Positions 50,463-58,826 are shown, counted from the first letter of the stretch. The stretch: 64,000 nt of DNA from RBG-16-66-20 sp035308765 (GCA_035308765.1 DATGGA010000058.1:1-64000); one strand, 5' to 3'. Numbers and translations: made by a program. The notes: a model not told the origin generated them from the sequence alone.

Positions 50463-50800
50463 AGCGCAGCATGGTCGCGCTGGTCGACGAAGCCCGCTGC
50501 ATCGGCTGCGCGCGCTGCATAGACGCCTGCCCGGTAGACGCGATCTCCGGCGCGCAGGGCTTCATGCACGCGGTGATCGCCGCCTACTGCATCGGCTGCG
50601 ACCTCTGCTTGCCGCCCTGCCCCGTGGACTGCATCGACATGGTCCCCGCGCCGGGACCGTGGACCGAAGCGGATGCGAGAAGCGCGAAACGGCGCGCGGC
50701 GCTCCGTAAACAGAGACTTTCCGCACCGAAACCGAAAGCCGCGGCGCCTGACCGCAAGGCGATCATCGCCGCCGCCCTCAGGCGCAAGGCACGGACATGA
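50459..50800 (+). CDS. RnfB-like 2[4Fe-4S] ferredoxin
   Basis: A 113-residue protein with two classical [4Fe-4S] motifs, CIGCARCIDACPVDAI and CIGCDLCLPPCPVDCIDMVP, followed by a basic Ala/Lys-rich tail. It resembles the C-terminal ferredoxin part of RnfB. The rest of the Rnf complex is not in the window. It is coupled by 4-bp overlaps to pyrD upstream and nth downstream, as in rnf-nth clusters. It may be an orphan electron carrier; the alternative start at 50411 is out of order with the pyrD overlap. Confidence 0.84.
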   Translation: MKRSMVALVDEARCIGCARCIDACPVDAISGAQGFMHAVIAAYCIGCDLCLPPCPVDCIDMVPAPGPWTEADARSAKRRAALRKQRLSAPKPKAAAPDRKAIIAAALRRKART

Positions 50801-51432
50801 ATCCGCAGAAACGGCGGGAAATCTTCGAGCGCTTCCGGGCGGCCGATCCGCACCCGAAGACCGAACTCGTCTACCGGACGCCCTTCGAACTGCTGGTCGC
50901 GGTGGTGCTGTCCGCGCAGGCCACCGACAAGTCGGTCAACCTGGCGACGGCGAAATTGTTTCCTGCGGCAAATACGCCGTCGAAGATGATCGAACTCGGC
51001 GAGCAGGGACTGACGGATTACATCAAGTCGATAGGCCTGTTCCGCACCAAGGCGAAAAACGTCATCCAGCTTTCGCGCCTGCTATTGCAAAACTTCAACG
51101 GAGAAATACCCCGGACCAGGGAGCAACTGGAGAGTCTCCCGGGAGTCGGACGCAAGACCGCCAGCGTGATTCTCAATGTCGCCTTCCAGCAGCCGACGAT
51201 GGCTGTGGACACGCACATCTTCCGCGTCGCCAACCGCACTGGACTCGCCCCCGGCAAGGACCCGCTGGCGGTCGAGGAAAAGCTGCTCAAGTTCACGCCG
51301 CCCGAATTCCTGATGCACGCGCACCACTGGCTGATCCTGCACGGCCGCTACGTCTGCGTCGCGCGCAAGCCGAAATGCCCGGATTGCCCGATCCGGGATC
51401 TCTGCGAATTCGGAAAAAAGGAAAAAGCCTAG
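50797..51432 (+). CDS. nth: endonuclease III
   Basis: A 211-residue bifunctional DNA glycosylase/AP lyase that removes oxidised pyrimidines. The HhH motif is ESLPGVGRKTASVILN with catalytic Lys near residue 120, and the catalytic Asp is in VDTHIFRVANRTGL (about D138). The Fe-S cysteines lie in CVARKPKCPDCPIRDLC at the end. Standard length. Its end abuts the cytochrome c gene on the other strand. Confidence 0.96.
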   Translation: MNPQKRREIFERFRAADPHPKTELVYRTPFELLVAVVLSAQATDKSVNLATAKLFPAANTPSKMIELGEQGLTDYIKSIGLFRTKAKNVIQLSRLLLQNFNGEIPRTREQLESLPGVGRKTASVILNVAFQQPTMAVDTHIFRVANRTGLAPGKDPLAVEEKLLKFTPPEFLMHAHHWLILHGRYVCVARKPKCPDCPIRDLCEFGKKEKA

Positions 51433-51755
51433 CGCTGGAAGTGCAGGGGCGACTTCTGGCTGGAGAACCAGGCCGCGAGGTCTTCCATGTCCTGCCGGCT
51501 GAGCTGGCCGGCGAACGCTTTCATCACCGGGTTGCTGCGCTTACCGGACTTGTAGTCCGTGAGCGCCTTCACCAGGTAGTCGGGGTATTGCCCGGCGATG
51601 ATCGGCTGGTCGGGCGCGGCCGGCTTGGCGCCGTCGACGCCGTGGCAGGCGGCGCAGACCTGCGCGGCCTTCTCCTTGCCCTTCTCCGCATTGCCGCCGG
51701 CCCAGGCGGCCCAGACAAGAGTGAACGACAGCAGCAGCATGAAAAGTTGTCTCAT
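51429..51755 (-). CDS. exported class I cytochrome c (downstream of pair)
   Basis: A 108-residue protein with a signal peptide (LLLSFTLVWAAWA), heme motif CAACH at about 34-38 and an axial Met in SNPVMKAFAGQL. Typical of small cytochrome c4/c5-like electron carriers of the periplasm. The start ATG overlaps the upstream cytochrome by 4 bp. The long frame that continues past this ATG is antisense to moxR and is rejected. Confidence 0.9.
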   Translation of the reverse strand: MRQLFMLLLSFTLVWAAWAGGNAEKGKEKAAQVCAACHGVDGAKPAAPDQPIIAGQYPDYLVKALTDYKSGKRSNPVMKAFAGQLSRQDMEDLAAWFSSQKSPLHFQR

Positions 51756-52105
51756 TTTCCGTGACTCTGCGAGTAGTAGGCCGCGATGTCCGCGATGTCC
51801 TGTTCGGAAAGGCTGGAGGCGATGCCACGCATCGACGGATGGCTGCGCTGGCCCGCCTTGTACTCGTGGAGCGCGTTCTCGATGTAGCCGGACTGCTGGC
51901 CGCCGAGCTTGGGCACGTGGTAGACGGTTGGATAGGCGGTCTTGTAGCCGGCGATGCCGTGGCAGCCCTCGCAGACGGCGATCTTCTTGTGCGCCTCCTT
52001 CGGATCGCCTGCGGGAGCCGCTTGCTGCGCGAGCGCAGGCGCGGCGGCTGACAGCAGGAATCCTGCCGTGATGACGCTGGGGAGGATACCGTGGTGGTTT
52101 CGCAT
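51752..52105 (-). CDS. exported class I cytochrome c (upstream of pair)
   Basis: A 117-residue protein with a signal peptide (ITAGFLLSAAAPALAQQ), heme motif CEGCH (about 45-49) and an axial Met in SHPSMRGIASSL. It resembles its neighbour, so the pair looks like a split version of diheme cytochrome c4. The promoter is probably the symmetric -10 at 52138-52143. They could shuttle electrons to a terminal oxidase. Confidence 0.9.
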   Translation of the reverse strand: MRNHHGILPSVITAGFLLSAAAPALAQQAAPAGDPKEAHKKIAVCEGCHGIAGYKTAYPTVYHVPKLGGQQSGYIENALHEYKAGQRSHPSMRGIASSLSEQDIADIAAYYSQSHGK

Positions 52106-52137
52106 TCGCCTGTCGGAATAGTCTGGGAGACCGGGCG

Positions 52138-52145
52138 ATTATAAT
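52138..52145. promoter_or_regulatory. palindromic bidirectional -10 element (ATTATAAT)
   Basis: An 8-nt palindrome gives TATAAT in both directions: + strand 52140-52145 toward moxR (ATG 52170), minus strand 52143-52138 toward the cytochrome pair (ATG 52105). The predicted leaders are about 18 and 26 nt. Confidence 0.5.
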
Positions 52146-52169
52146 GCGATTTTGGCCAAGGGAATTCCG

Positions 52170-53015
52170 ATGCGCTTCACCGGCTCCTCCGATTACGTCT
52201 CCACCGACGACCTCACGCTCGCGGTCAATGCGGCGATCACGCTGCAGCGGCCCCTGCTCGTCAAGGGCGAGCCGGGCACCGGCAAGACCATGCTCGCGGT
52301 CCAGGTGGCGAAGTCGCTGGGCGTGCCGCTGCTGGAATGGCACATCAAATCCACCACCAAGGCGCAGCAGGGGCTCTACGAGTACGACGCGGTCAGCCGG
52401 CTGCGCGATTCGCAGCTGGGCGACAAGCGCGTCCACGACATCCACAACTACATCGTCAAGGGCATGCTCTGGCAGGCGTTCTCGCTGGACAAGCCCTGCG
52501 TGCTGCTGATCGACGAGGTGGACAAGGCCGATATCGAATTCCCCAACGACCTGCTGCGCGAGCTCGACCGCATGGAGTTCTACGTCTACGAGACGCGCGA
52601 ACTCGTCAAGGCGAAGCAGCGGCCGATCGTCTTCATCACCTCGAACAACGAAAAGGAGCTGCCCGACGCCTTCCTGCGGCGCTGCTTCTTCCACTACATC
52701 CGCTTTCCGGACAAGGAAACGATGGAGAAGATCGTGGCGGTGCATTTCCCCGGCCTGAAGAAATCGCTGCTCAAGGAGGCGATGGAGGTGTTCTTCGAGG
52801 TGCGCGAGGTTCCGGGCCTGAAGAAGAAGCCCTCGACCTCGGAACTGCTCGACTGGCTCAAGCTGCTGCTCGCCGAGGACATCCCACCGGAGGCTCTGCA
52901 CTCCAAGGACCGCAAGTCCATCATCCCGCCGCTGCACGGCGCGCTGCTCAAGAACGAGCAGGACGTGCACCTGTTCGAACGGCTGGTGTTCATGACCCGC
53001 GCCAAGGGAAATTGA
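52170..53015 (+). CDS. MoxR-family AAA+ ATPase
   Basis: A 281-residue AAA+ protein. Walker A is KGEPGTGKTMLAVQVAKSL (about residues 32-50), Walker B LLIDEVDKADIEF, sensor 1 FITSNNEKELPDAFLRRCF. The MoxR family acts as chaperone ATPase with VWA partners in metal insertion or complex assembly. The ATG at 52170 follows AAGGGA; the TTG at 52152 is less likely. The VWA gene follows after 1 bp. Confidence 0.92.
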   Translation: MRFTGSSDYVSTDDLTLAVNAAITLQRPLLVKGEPGTGKTMLAVQVAKSLGVPLLEWHIKSTTKAQQGLYEYDAVSRLRDSQLGDKRVHDIHNYIVKGMLWQAFSLDKPCVLLIDEVDKADIEFPNDLLRELDRMEFYVYETRELVKAKQRPIVFITSNNEKELPDAFLRRCFFHYIRFPDKETMEKIVAVHFPGLKKSLLKEAMEVFFEVREVPGLKKKPSTSELLDWLKLLLAEDIPPEALHSKDRKSIIPPLHGALLKNEQDVHLFERLVFMTRAKGN

Positions 53016-53016
53016 T

Positions 53017-54189
53017 TTGCTCATAGATTTCTTCCTCAAGCTGAAGAGCCACAAGCTCCCGGTCTCCATCAAGGAGTACCTGACGCTGCTCGAGGCAATG
53101 CAGCGCAATGTCATCGGCCCCGACATCAACGAGTTCTACTATCTGTCGCGCACGTCTCTGGTGAAGGACGAGGCCAATTTCGACAAGTTCGACCGCGCCT
53201 TCGCCGAGTTCTGGGACGGCGTGCAGGCGATCCCGGGCATCGAAGCCGAGATCCCTCTCGAGTGGCTGCTGAAGCAGGTCGAACTCACGCTCAGCGAGGA
53301 GGAGAAGAAGCAGATCCAGGCGCTGGGGGGCTGGGAAAAGCTCATGGAGACGCTCAAGCAGCGGCTCGAGGAGCAGAAGAACCGCCACCAGGGCGGCTCG
53401 AAGTGGATCGGCACCGGCGGCACCTCGCCTTTCGGCGCCTATGGCTACAACCCCGAGGGCATCCGCATCGGCCAGGACAAGAGCCGCAACCGCAGCGCGG
53501 TGAAGGTCTGGGACCAGCGCGAATACCGCAACCTCGACGATTCGGTCGAGCTGGGCACGCGCAACATCAAGATCGCGCTGCGCCGCCTGAGAAAATTCGC
53601 CCGCGAAGGCGCGCCGGAGGAGTTCGACCTCGACAACACCATCAGCAGCACGGCGAAGAAGGCCTATCTCGACATCCACATGCGGCCCGAGCGCCGCAAC
53701 GCCATCAAGGTGCTGATGCTGATGGACATCGGCGGCACCATGGACGACCACATCAAGCTCGCCGAAGAGCTGTTCTCCGCTTCAAAAACCGAATTCAAGC
53801 ACCTCGAGTTCTACTACTTCCACAATTGCATGTACGACTTCGTGTGGAAGGACAACCGCCGCCGCCACTCCGAACGCACCCGCACCTGGGACCTGCTGCA
53901 CAAGTACGGCCACGACTACAAGGTGATCTTCGTCGGCGACGCCACCATGAGCCCCTACGAGATCCTTCAGCCCGGCGGCTCGGTGGAATACTTCAACGAG
54001 GAGGCCGGGGCGGTATGGATGAAGCGCTTCACCGACGTCTATTCGAAATGCATCTGGCTCAACCCGGAGCCCGAGGAGGTCTGGCCCTACCGGCAGTCGA
54101 TCCAGATCGTCAAGGAGCTCATGAACAACCGCATGTATCCCACCACCATCGGCGGCCTGGAAAAAGCCATGAAGGCGCTGGCGAAGTAG
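53017..54189 (+). CDS. CoxE-like VWA-domain protein
   Basis: A 390-residue protein of the MoxR-partner VWA group, starting with TTG directly after moxR. The N-terminal helical region includes KLPVSIKEYLTLLEAM. The VWA domain shows a modified metal site LMLMDIGGTMDDHIKLA (about residue 236) instead of DxSxS, which is common in this family. The end is NRMYPTTIGGLEKAM. It likely forms a complex with the ATPase to mature an unidentified target enzyme. Its last 17 coding bases recur downstream at 54620. Confidence 0.88.
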   Translation: MLIDFFLKLKSHKLPVSIKEYLTLLEAMQRNVIGPDINEFYYLSRTSLVKDEANFDKFDRAFAEFWDGVQAIPGIEAEIPLEWLLKQVELTLSEEEKKQIQALGGWEKLMETLKQRLEEQKNRHQGGSKWIGTGGTSPFGAYGYNPEGIRIGQDKSRNRSAVKVWDQREYRNLDDSVELGTRNIKIALRRLRKFAREGAPEEFDLDNTISSTAKKAYLDIHMRPERRNAIKVLMLMDIGGTMDDHIKLAEELFSASKTEFKHLEFYYFHNCMYDFVWKDNRRRHSERTRTWDLLHKYGHDYKVIFVGDATMSPYEILQPGGSVEYFNEEAGAVWMKRFTDVYSKCIWLNPEPEEVWPYRQSIQIVKELMNNRMYPTTIGGLEKAMKALAK

Positions 54190-54636
54190 CTAGGCCTTCA
54201 GTTCCACCAGGATTTCGTGATAGCGGTGGTCGTCGATGTTCTTCGCCGCATGGGTGTCGCCGCCTTTCCGGTAATACACCTTCCCTGCTTCCAGCGTGGC
54301 TCGCGTCAATCCCGTCGACCGCGTCACTTCGAGCGTGCCGCCTTCCAGCGGATAGAAAAAGTAATCGTGATCGTGCTTGTGCGCTTCGATGCTTTCGCCG
54401 GGTTGCAGCGTGAACTCCCAGATGCGGACGCGCTCGTTCTCGAAAATGAGCTTGGTGCCGACCTCTGCCATGACTCTCCCCCTCCGGTCAGAATCGAATT
54501 CCTCGAAGTCTAAGGCATGCGGATTCGCCGCGAGGCGTTGTAAGGCTGCGTTGCTTACCGTATCTTCGGATCGGAATGAAGATCCGGATGTGGACGCGCT
54601 GCTTCGGTTTTCGAGGGTTAAGGCGCTGGCGAAGTA
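54172..54636. repeat. 17-bp direct repeats flanking the small cupin gene
   Basis: AAGGCGCTGGCGAAGTA occurs at 54172-54188 (the end of the VWA gene) and again at 54620-54636 in the gap upstream of the transporter gene. The 431 bp between the copies carry the small cupin gene on the other strand. Apart from the second copy, nothing gene-like is seen between 54472 and 54652. Confidence 0.8.
54190..54471 (-). CDS. small cupin protein
   Basis: A 93-residue single-cupin protein. Motif 1 reads GESIEAHKHDHDYFFYPLEG, motif 2 GGDTHAAKNIDDHRYHE, giving three His and a Glu-like set for a metal. No signal peptide. Family members range from metal-binding sensors to small isomerases, so the function is unknown. 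It abuts the VWA gene stop to stop, with no spacer. Confidence 0.82.
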   Translation of the reverse strand: MAEVGTKLIFENERVRIWEFTLQPGESIEAHKHDHDYFFYPLEGGTLEVTRSTGLTRATLEAGKVYYRKGGDTHAAKNIDDHRYHEILVELKA

Positions 54637-54652
54637 AGCGCGCCGCTGAGGG

Positions 54653-55951
54653 TCAGCCTGTTGTCGCGGCCGAGCGCGCCACCCAGGCCTGGCGCAGCGA
54701 TTTCAGCACGAAAAGCGCGAGAAAGGCGGTGAGCAGGTCGAGCGCAATCACGATGATGAATACCGGCGTCCAACTGCCGCTCGCCTCGCGGATCATCGCC
54801 GCCACTGGACCGCCAAGGACGGCACCGATCCCCTGGGCTATGTATAGAAAGCCGTAATTCGTGGTTGCGTATTTGGTTCCGAACAGGTCGGTCAGCGTCG
54901 AGGGAAAGAGCGAGAAGATTTCTCCCCAACCGAAGAACACCAGCCCGGTGAGCACCACGAACACCGCCGGAATGCGCAGGAAAAGCATCAGCAGCAGGAC
55001 CGCCAGAGCCTCCAGCCCGAAGGCAATGAACATGGTATTTTCGCGGCCGACATGGTCAGAGACCCAGCCGAAGAACGGTCGCGTCAGGCCATTGGTCGCA
55101 CGCGAGAGCGTTAGCGACAGCGGCAGCGCCGCCATGCCCAGCACCAAGGCGTTCGCCACGCCATACTCGTTCGCGAACGGGCCGACCTGCGACACCACCA
55201 TGAGGCCGCCTGTCGCCATCATCGACATCATTACGAATAGCAGCCAAAAGCATGGGGTCTTCAGCATCTCGCCCGGCGTATAGTCGCGCTGCGACTGGCG
55301 CACGGCCTGTTTGGTCGCCAATGCCTCGGCGCCCGCCGGCTTCCAGTTGCTCGCCGGGATACGCATCGCCTGGCTGGCGATCACTCCCACTGCAAGCTGG
55401 ATCCAACCCCACACGATCAGCGTATGCGCGTAGCCGGAAGCGGGGATCATTTGCGCGATGGGAAATGAAGTAAGGATCGCACCAGCGCCGTAACCTGCGG
55501 CTGCGATCCCGGCCGCGAAGCCGCGTCGATCCGGGAACCAGCGCACCATATGGCCGATGATGCCTACATAGACAATCCCGGTGCCAAAGCCGCCGATGAC
55601 GCCGTAGGTGAGGTATAGCGCCCAGATGTCGCTCACGTAGCCGGACAGCACCCACCCCAGGCCGGACATCGCGCAACCGATAGAAATCAGCAGCCGCGGC
55701 CCGAAGCGATCCACCAACCAGGCCTGGATCGGCGAGCACCAGGTCTGCAGCACGATCAACAGAGAAAACGTAACCTGCAACTGGGCCAGCGAAGCGCCGA
55801 GCGTCGTCTGCAACGGTTTCACGAACAAGGTCCATACGTACTGTGGGCTCGAAATCGACATCATGGCGATGAACCCCAGCACCATCTGCCACCAGCGGTT
55901 CATGTACCACGCGGACGGGAGTCCGCTTTCCTGCTTCGTCTGCGCAGTCAT
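54653..55951 (-). CDS. oxlT: OxlT-like oxalate/formate antiporter family MFS transporter
   Basis: A 432-residue MFS permease with 12 TM helices. The start WWQMVLGFIAMMSISSPQYV then WTLFVKPLQ and the segment GIVYVGIIGHMVRWFPDRRG are typical of the OFA group. Well-studied relatives exchange oxalate for formate; other members carry other monocarboxylates. The presence of tartrate-type dehydrogenases elsewhere in the window makes hydroxy- or dicarboxylate exchange plausible, which is inference. The stop is 16 bp from the second copy of the 17-bp repeat. Confidence 0.82.
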   Translation of the reverse strand: MTAQTKQESGLPSAWYMNRWWQMVLGFIAMMSISSPQYVWTLFVKPLQTTLGASLAQLQVTFSLLIVLQTWCSPIQAWLVDRFGPRLLISIGCAMSGLGWVLSGYVSDIWALYLTYGVIGGFGTGIVYVGIIGHMVRWFPDRRGFAAGIAAAGYGAGAILTSFPIAQMIPASGYAHTLIVWGWIQLAVGVIASQAMRIPASNWKPAGAEALATKQAVRQSQRDYTPGEMLKTPCFWLLFVMMSMMATGGLMVVSQVGPFANEYGVANALVLGMAALPLSLTLSRATNGLTRPFFGWVSDHVGRENTMFIAFGLEALAVLLLMLFLRIPAVFVVLTGLVFFGWGEIFSLFPSTLTDLFGTKYATTNYGFLYIAQGIGAVLGGPVAAMIREASGSWTPVFIIVIALDLLTAFLALFVLKSLRQAWVARSAATTG

Positions 55952-56020
55952 GTCGTTCTCACCTGGTTCGTTGAAGCACGGAGCGCCCGCAAATCATCCG
56001 AGAGTGTACCGCCGAAATAA

Positions 56021-56034
56021 TTGACAGCGGTCAA
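56021..56034. promoter_or_regulatory. inverted repeat in the oxlT upstream gap
   Basis: TTGACAGCGGTCAA is an imperfectly symmetric 5+4+5 inverted repeat (TTGAC/GTCAA) 70 bp upstream of the transporter ATG. Read on the minus strand it also supplies TTGACC with TACACT about 20 bp further on. It may be an operator or a -35 element. Confidence 0.35.
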
Positions 56035-56120
56035 GAATCGGAGGGCGCAACGTTGTGGCCGACCTTGGATAGCGGATTGGCTGTTGCAGCCGCTGTCGAT
56101 AAGTAAGACGATTCGGCACC

Positions 56121-56675
56121 ATGACTGTGCGCTTCCCCCGCCTCGCGCCCGAAACCATGACCCCCGCCCAGCGCGAGGTCGCGGCGGAGATCGCTGCTGG
56201 GCCGCGCGGCGAAGTGCGCGGGCCCTATATCGCGCTGATCCATAACGCCGAACTCGCGCGCCGCGTGCAGCAGCTCGGCGAGCATCTGCGCTGGCACAGC
56301 AAGCTGCCGCCTGCGCTGCTAGAACTCGCGGTGCTGGTCACGGCGCGCGAATGGAACTGCCAGCACGAGTGGTACATGCACGAGAAGCTCGCGCGCAAGG
56401 CAGGCCTGGCGCCCGGCATCTTCGAAGCGATCGGGCGGGGCAAGGAGCCGCAGGGGATGTCGCCGGACGAAGCGCTGGTCTACGGCGCCAGCAGGCAGGC
56501 GCACCGGACCGGACGCCTCGACGACGCCACCTTCGCCGCCGCGCGCACGCGCTTCGGCCTGGACGGCACGCTCGAGCTGCTGGCGCTGAACGGCTACTAC
56601 TCCATGATGGCGATGGTGCTGAATACCGCCGGCATGCCGCTGCCGGACGACGCCGCTCCGCCCCTGCAGGTCTAG
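56121..56675 (+). CDS. carboxymuconolactone decarboxylase-family protein
   Basis: A 184-residue all-helical AhpD/CMD-fold protein. The core ALIHNAELARRVQQLGEHLR, then LELAVLVTAREWNCQHEWYM and LLALNGYYSMMAMVLNTAG are typical. A CxxC thiol pair, as in AhpD, is absent; only one cysteine is in the core (NCQHEW). It may act on carboxymuconolactone-like substrates or be a redox-inactive relative. Its 3' end overlaps the kinase gene by 4 bp. Confidence 0.85.
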   Translation: MTVRFPRLAPETMTPAQREVAAEIAAGPRGEVRGPYIALIHNAELARRVQQLGEHLRWHSKLPPALLELAVLVTAREWNCQHEWYMHEKLARKAGLAPGIFEAIGRGKEPQGMSPDEALVYGASRQAHRTGRLDDATFAAARTRFGLDGTLELLALNGYYSMMAMVLNTAGMPLPDDAAPPLQV

Positions 56676-58816
56676 CGGGCCTTGGCCACGGGGACGTCGA
56701 CGCCGTTCAGCCGCGCGATTTCGTAGTACCTGAGGGCCTCGCCGTAGTCGCGCGGTACGCCCGGCGCGCCCTTCTGCAGCAAGTCGCCATAGCGCTTGGC
56801 GGCCTGCCCCGCAGCGTCGCCCTTGCCTTCCCTGGTCACCTGGCGATACAGGCGCGCCGCTTCCGCGGTCTTGCCGTCATGCTCCAGAGAAATGGCCCTC
56901 TGCAGCATGGTTTCAAGGGTGACCGGCGCCGTGTCGGGTACCGGCGTGGGCGGCGGCGCGGGAGTGGCGATAGCCACTTTCACCGGCTCCACCGCCTTCG
57001 CAGGCTCGGCCCCTTTCGCGGCAGAAGCTTTTTTCCCGGATCCGGCCTGCAGCTTGGCGAGCTCGGCCTTGCCCTGCTCGGCCGACTCCGCCTGTTTCTT
57101 CGCTTCGATCTCGCGCTGCCGCGTGAGCTCGGCCTGCCTGGCGGCTTCGGCTTCGCGCTGCTTCAGCTGTTCGGCCAGTTCCCGCTGCTTGGCCACGTCG
57201 CCCGACTTCTTCGCCTCGGCTTCGCGCTGCCGCATCTGGTCGAGTTCGTTCGCCAGCTCCGCTTCACGCTGCTTCGATTGCGCCAGCTCGGCTTCGCGCT
57301 GCCTGGATTTTTCCAGCAACTGCGTCAGTTCGGCGACGCGCTGCGCCATCGGATCGGGCGGCTTGACCGCCTGCCAGACACCCGCGCCGATCGCCGCGAC
57401 CGCCAGCACGATGAATACCGGCAGCAGCGACATTTTTTTCGGGCCGGCGGCCTCGCGCTGCCTGAATTCGGCCTCGCGCTGCGCCAGCTCGGCCTGGTGG
57501 CGGGCCTGTTCCTGCGCCAGCTTCGCCTGCGCCTCGGCTTCGCGTTGCAGGAATTCGGCTTCGCGCCGCGCGAGACTCGCTTCGAGTTCGGCCTTCTCCT
57601 CGGCGAGCTTCTTCCTCGCTTCGGCCTCCCGCCGCGCAGCCTCCTCGATCTCGCGGCGCTCCTGCTCCGCGGCCTCGGGGGCGACGCCGCGCAGCCTGGC
57701 GCTCTTCCTCTTGGCCAGCGCCGTGTAGATGCCGCTCGGGAACTGCTGCACGTAGAGGTCGAAGTCGGCCGGGTCGTCGCCGTCCTTGATCGAGCGCCAG
57801 AATTCCAGTTCGGTGGCCTTGGTGTGCGGTGCCGAGGATTCGGGCACCGCCGCGGGAACAGTGCTCAATACCGTCGAATTGCCCGCCGCTTCCTGCGGCG
57901 CCGGCATCGCCTGCCGCGCCGCAGCCTGAGACAGGATCACCGTTTTCTCCACGTCGTCCGTCGCCGGCAGGCCTTCGAAGGAGCGCTGCAGCGCGTAGCC
58001 GAGTTCACGCGCCGTCTGATAGCGCGTGTCCACCTTCTTCGACAGCGCCCTGGCGATCACCCCGTCGAACAGCGGCGACAGCGCCGAATTGACCGAAGAA
58101 GGCAGCGGCGGCTCTTCGCTGATGATCTTTTTGGCGATGGTCCAGGTGCCCGAGCCGGTGAACGGCTTGCCGCCGGTGAGAAATTCGTAAAGGATCACCC
58201 CTGCGGAAAAGATGTCCGTGCGCCGGTCGATGGTCCCGGCCTGGATCTGCTCGGGCGACATGTACGCGGGCGTGCCTATGACTGCGCCGGCCTGCGTGCG
58301 CTCGGACATGGTGCGCTCGAGATCGGTGATGCGCGCGACGCCGAAGTCGGTGAGCTTGACCCGCCCCTGCGAATCGATCATCACGTTGGCGGGCTTGATG
58401 TCGCGATGGATGATGCCGGCCTCGTGCGCGAAGTGCAGCGCCTCGCACAGCTCGCCCATGATGTGCACCGCTTCCTTCAGGTCGAAGCGCTCCTTGGCGT
58501 CAAAGAAGGTCTTCAGCTCGCGGCCCTTGACGAACTCCATCACGATGTAGGCGACGTCGCCCTCTTCGGCGAAGTCGAATACCTGCACGATGTTGGGGTG
58601 GTTGAGGCGCGCCACCGCCTGGGCCTCGCGCTTGAAGCGGGTCGAGTATTCCCTGGCGGAATCCGAGTCGAGCGCGCTCTTGAGGATGGTCTTAATCGCG
58701 ACCCGGCGGTGCAGCCGCGTGTCCTTGCCCTCGTAGACGACGCCCATCGCGCCCTCGCCCAGGACACGCTCGATGTCGTAGCGTCCGATGCGCTTCAGGT
58801 CCGGGTTCTCGGCCAT
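56672..58816 (-). CDS. membrane Ser/Thr protein kinase with coiled coil and Sel1-like tail
   Basis: A 714-residue protein. The N-terminal PknB-type kinase (about 12-270) is complete: glycine loop GEGAMGVVYEG, lysine in RVAIKTI, HRDIKPANVM and DFGVARI, plus the activation loop GTPAYMSPEQ. Residues of about 355-450 are charged coil (REAEARKKLAEEKAE), a TM helix lies near 462-480 (SLLPVFIVLAVAAIGAG), a second coil follows, and the last 80 residues resemble Sel1/TPR repeats. The kinase side should be cytoplasmic and the coil/Sel1 tail periplasmic. No cognate phosphatase is in the window. Confidence 0.9.
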   Translation of the reverse strand: MAENPDLKRIGRYDIERVLGEGAMGVVYEGKDTRLHRRVAIKTILKSALDSDSAREYSTRFKREAQAVARLNHPNIVQVFDFAEEGDVAYIVMEFVKGRELKTFFDAKERFDLKEAVHIMGELCEALHFAHEAGIIHRDIKPANVMIDSQGRVKLTDFGVARITDLERTMSERTQAGAVIGTPAYMSPEQIQAGTIDRRTDIFSAGVILYEFLTGGKPFTGSGTWTIAKKIISEEPPLPSSVNSALSPLFDGVIARALSKKVDTRYQTARELGYALQRSFEGLPATDDVEKTVILSQAAARQAMPAPQEAAGNSTVLSTVPAAVPESSAPHTKATELEFWRSIKDGDDPADFDLYVQQFPSGIYTALAKRKSARLRGVAPEAAEQERREIEEAARREAEARKKLAEEKAELEASLARREAEFLQREAEAQAKLAQEQARHQAELAQREAEFRQREAAGPKKMSLLPVFIVLAVAAIGAGVWQAVKPPDPMAQRVAELTQLLEKSRQREAELAQSKQREAELANELDQMRQREAEAKKSGDVAKQRELAEQLKQREAEAARQAELTRQREIEAKKQAESAEQGKAELAKLQAGSGKKASAAKGAEPAKAVEPVKVAIATPAPPPTPVPDTAPVTLETMLQRAISLEHDGKTAEAARLYRQVTREGKGDAAGQAAKRYGDLLQKGAPGVPRDYGEALRYYEIARLNGVDVPVAKAR

Positions 58817-58826
58817 GGTCCGGGAA

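Noticed and set aside
51429..53129. A 566-residue minus-strand frame that fuses a cytochrome c to a long N-terminal part
   Set aside because: Everything before the signal peptide at 51755 is antisense to moxR or in the wrong frame of the upstream cytochrome.
54377..54637. An 86-residue plus-strand frame ending KALAK
   Set aside because: It is largely antisense to the small cupin and has no Shine-Dalgarno or domain. The end only repeats the 17-bp duplication.
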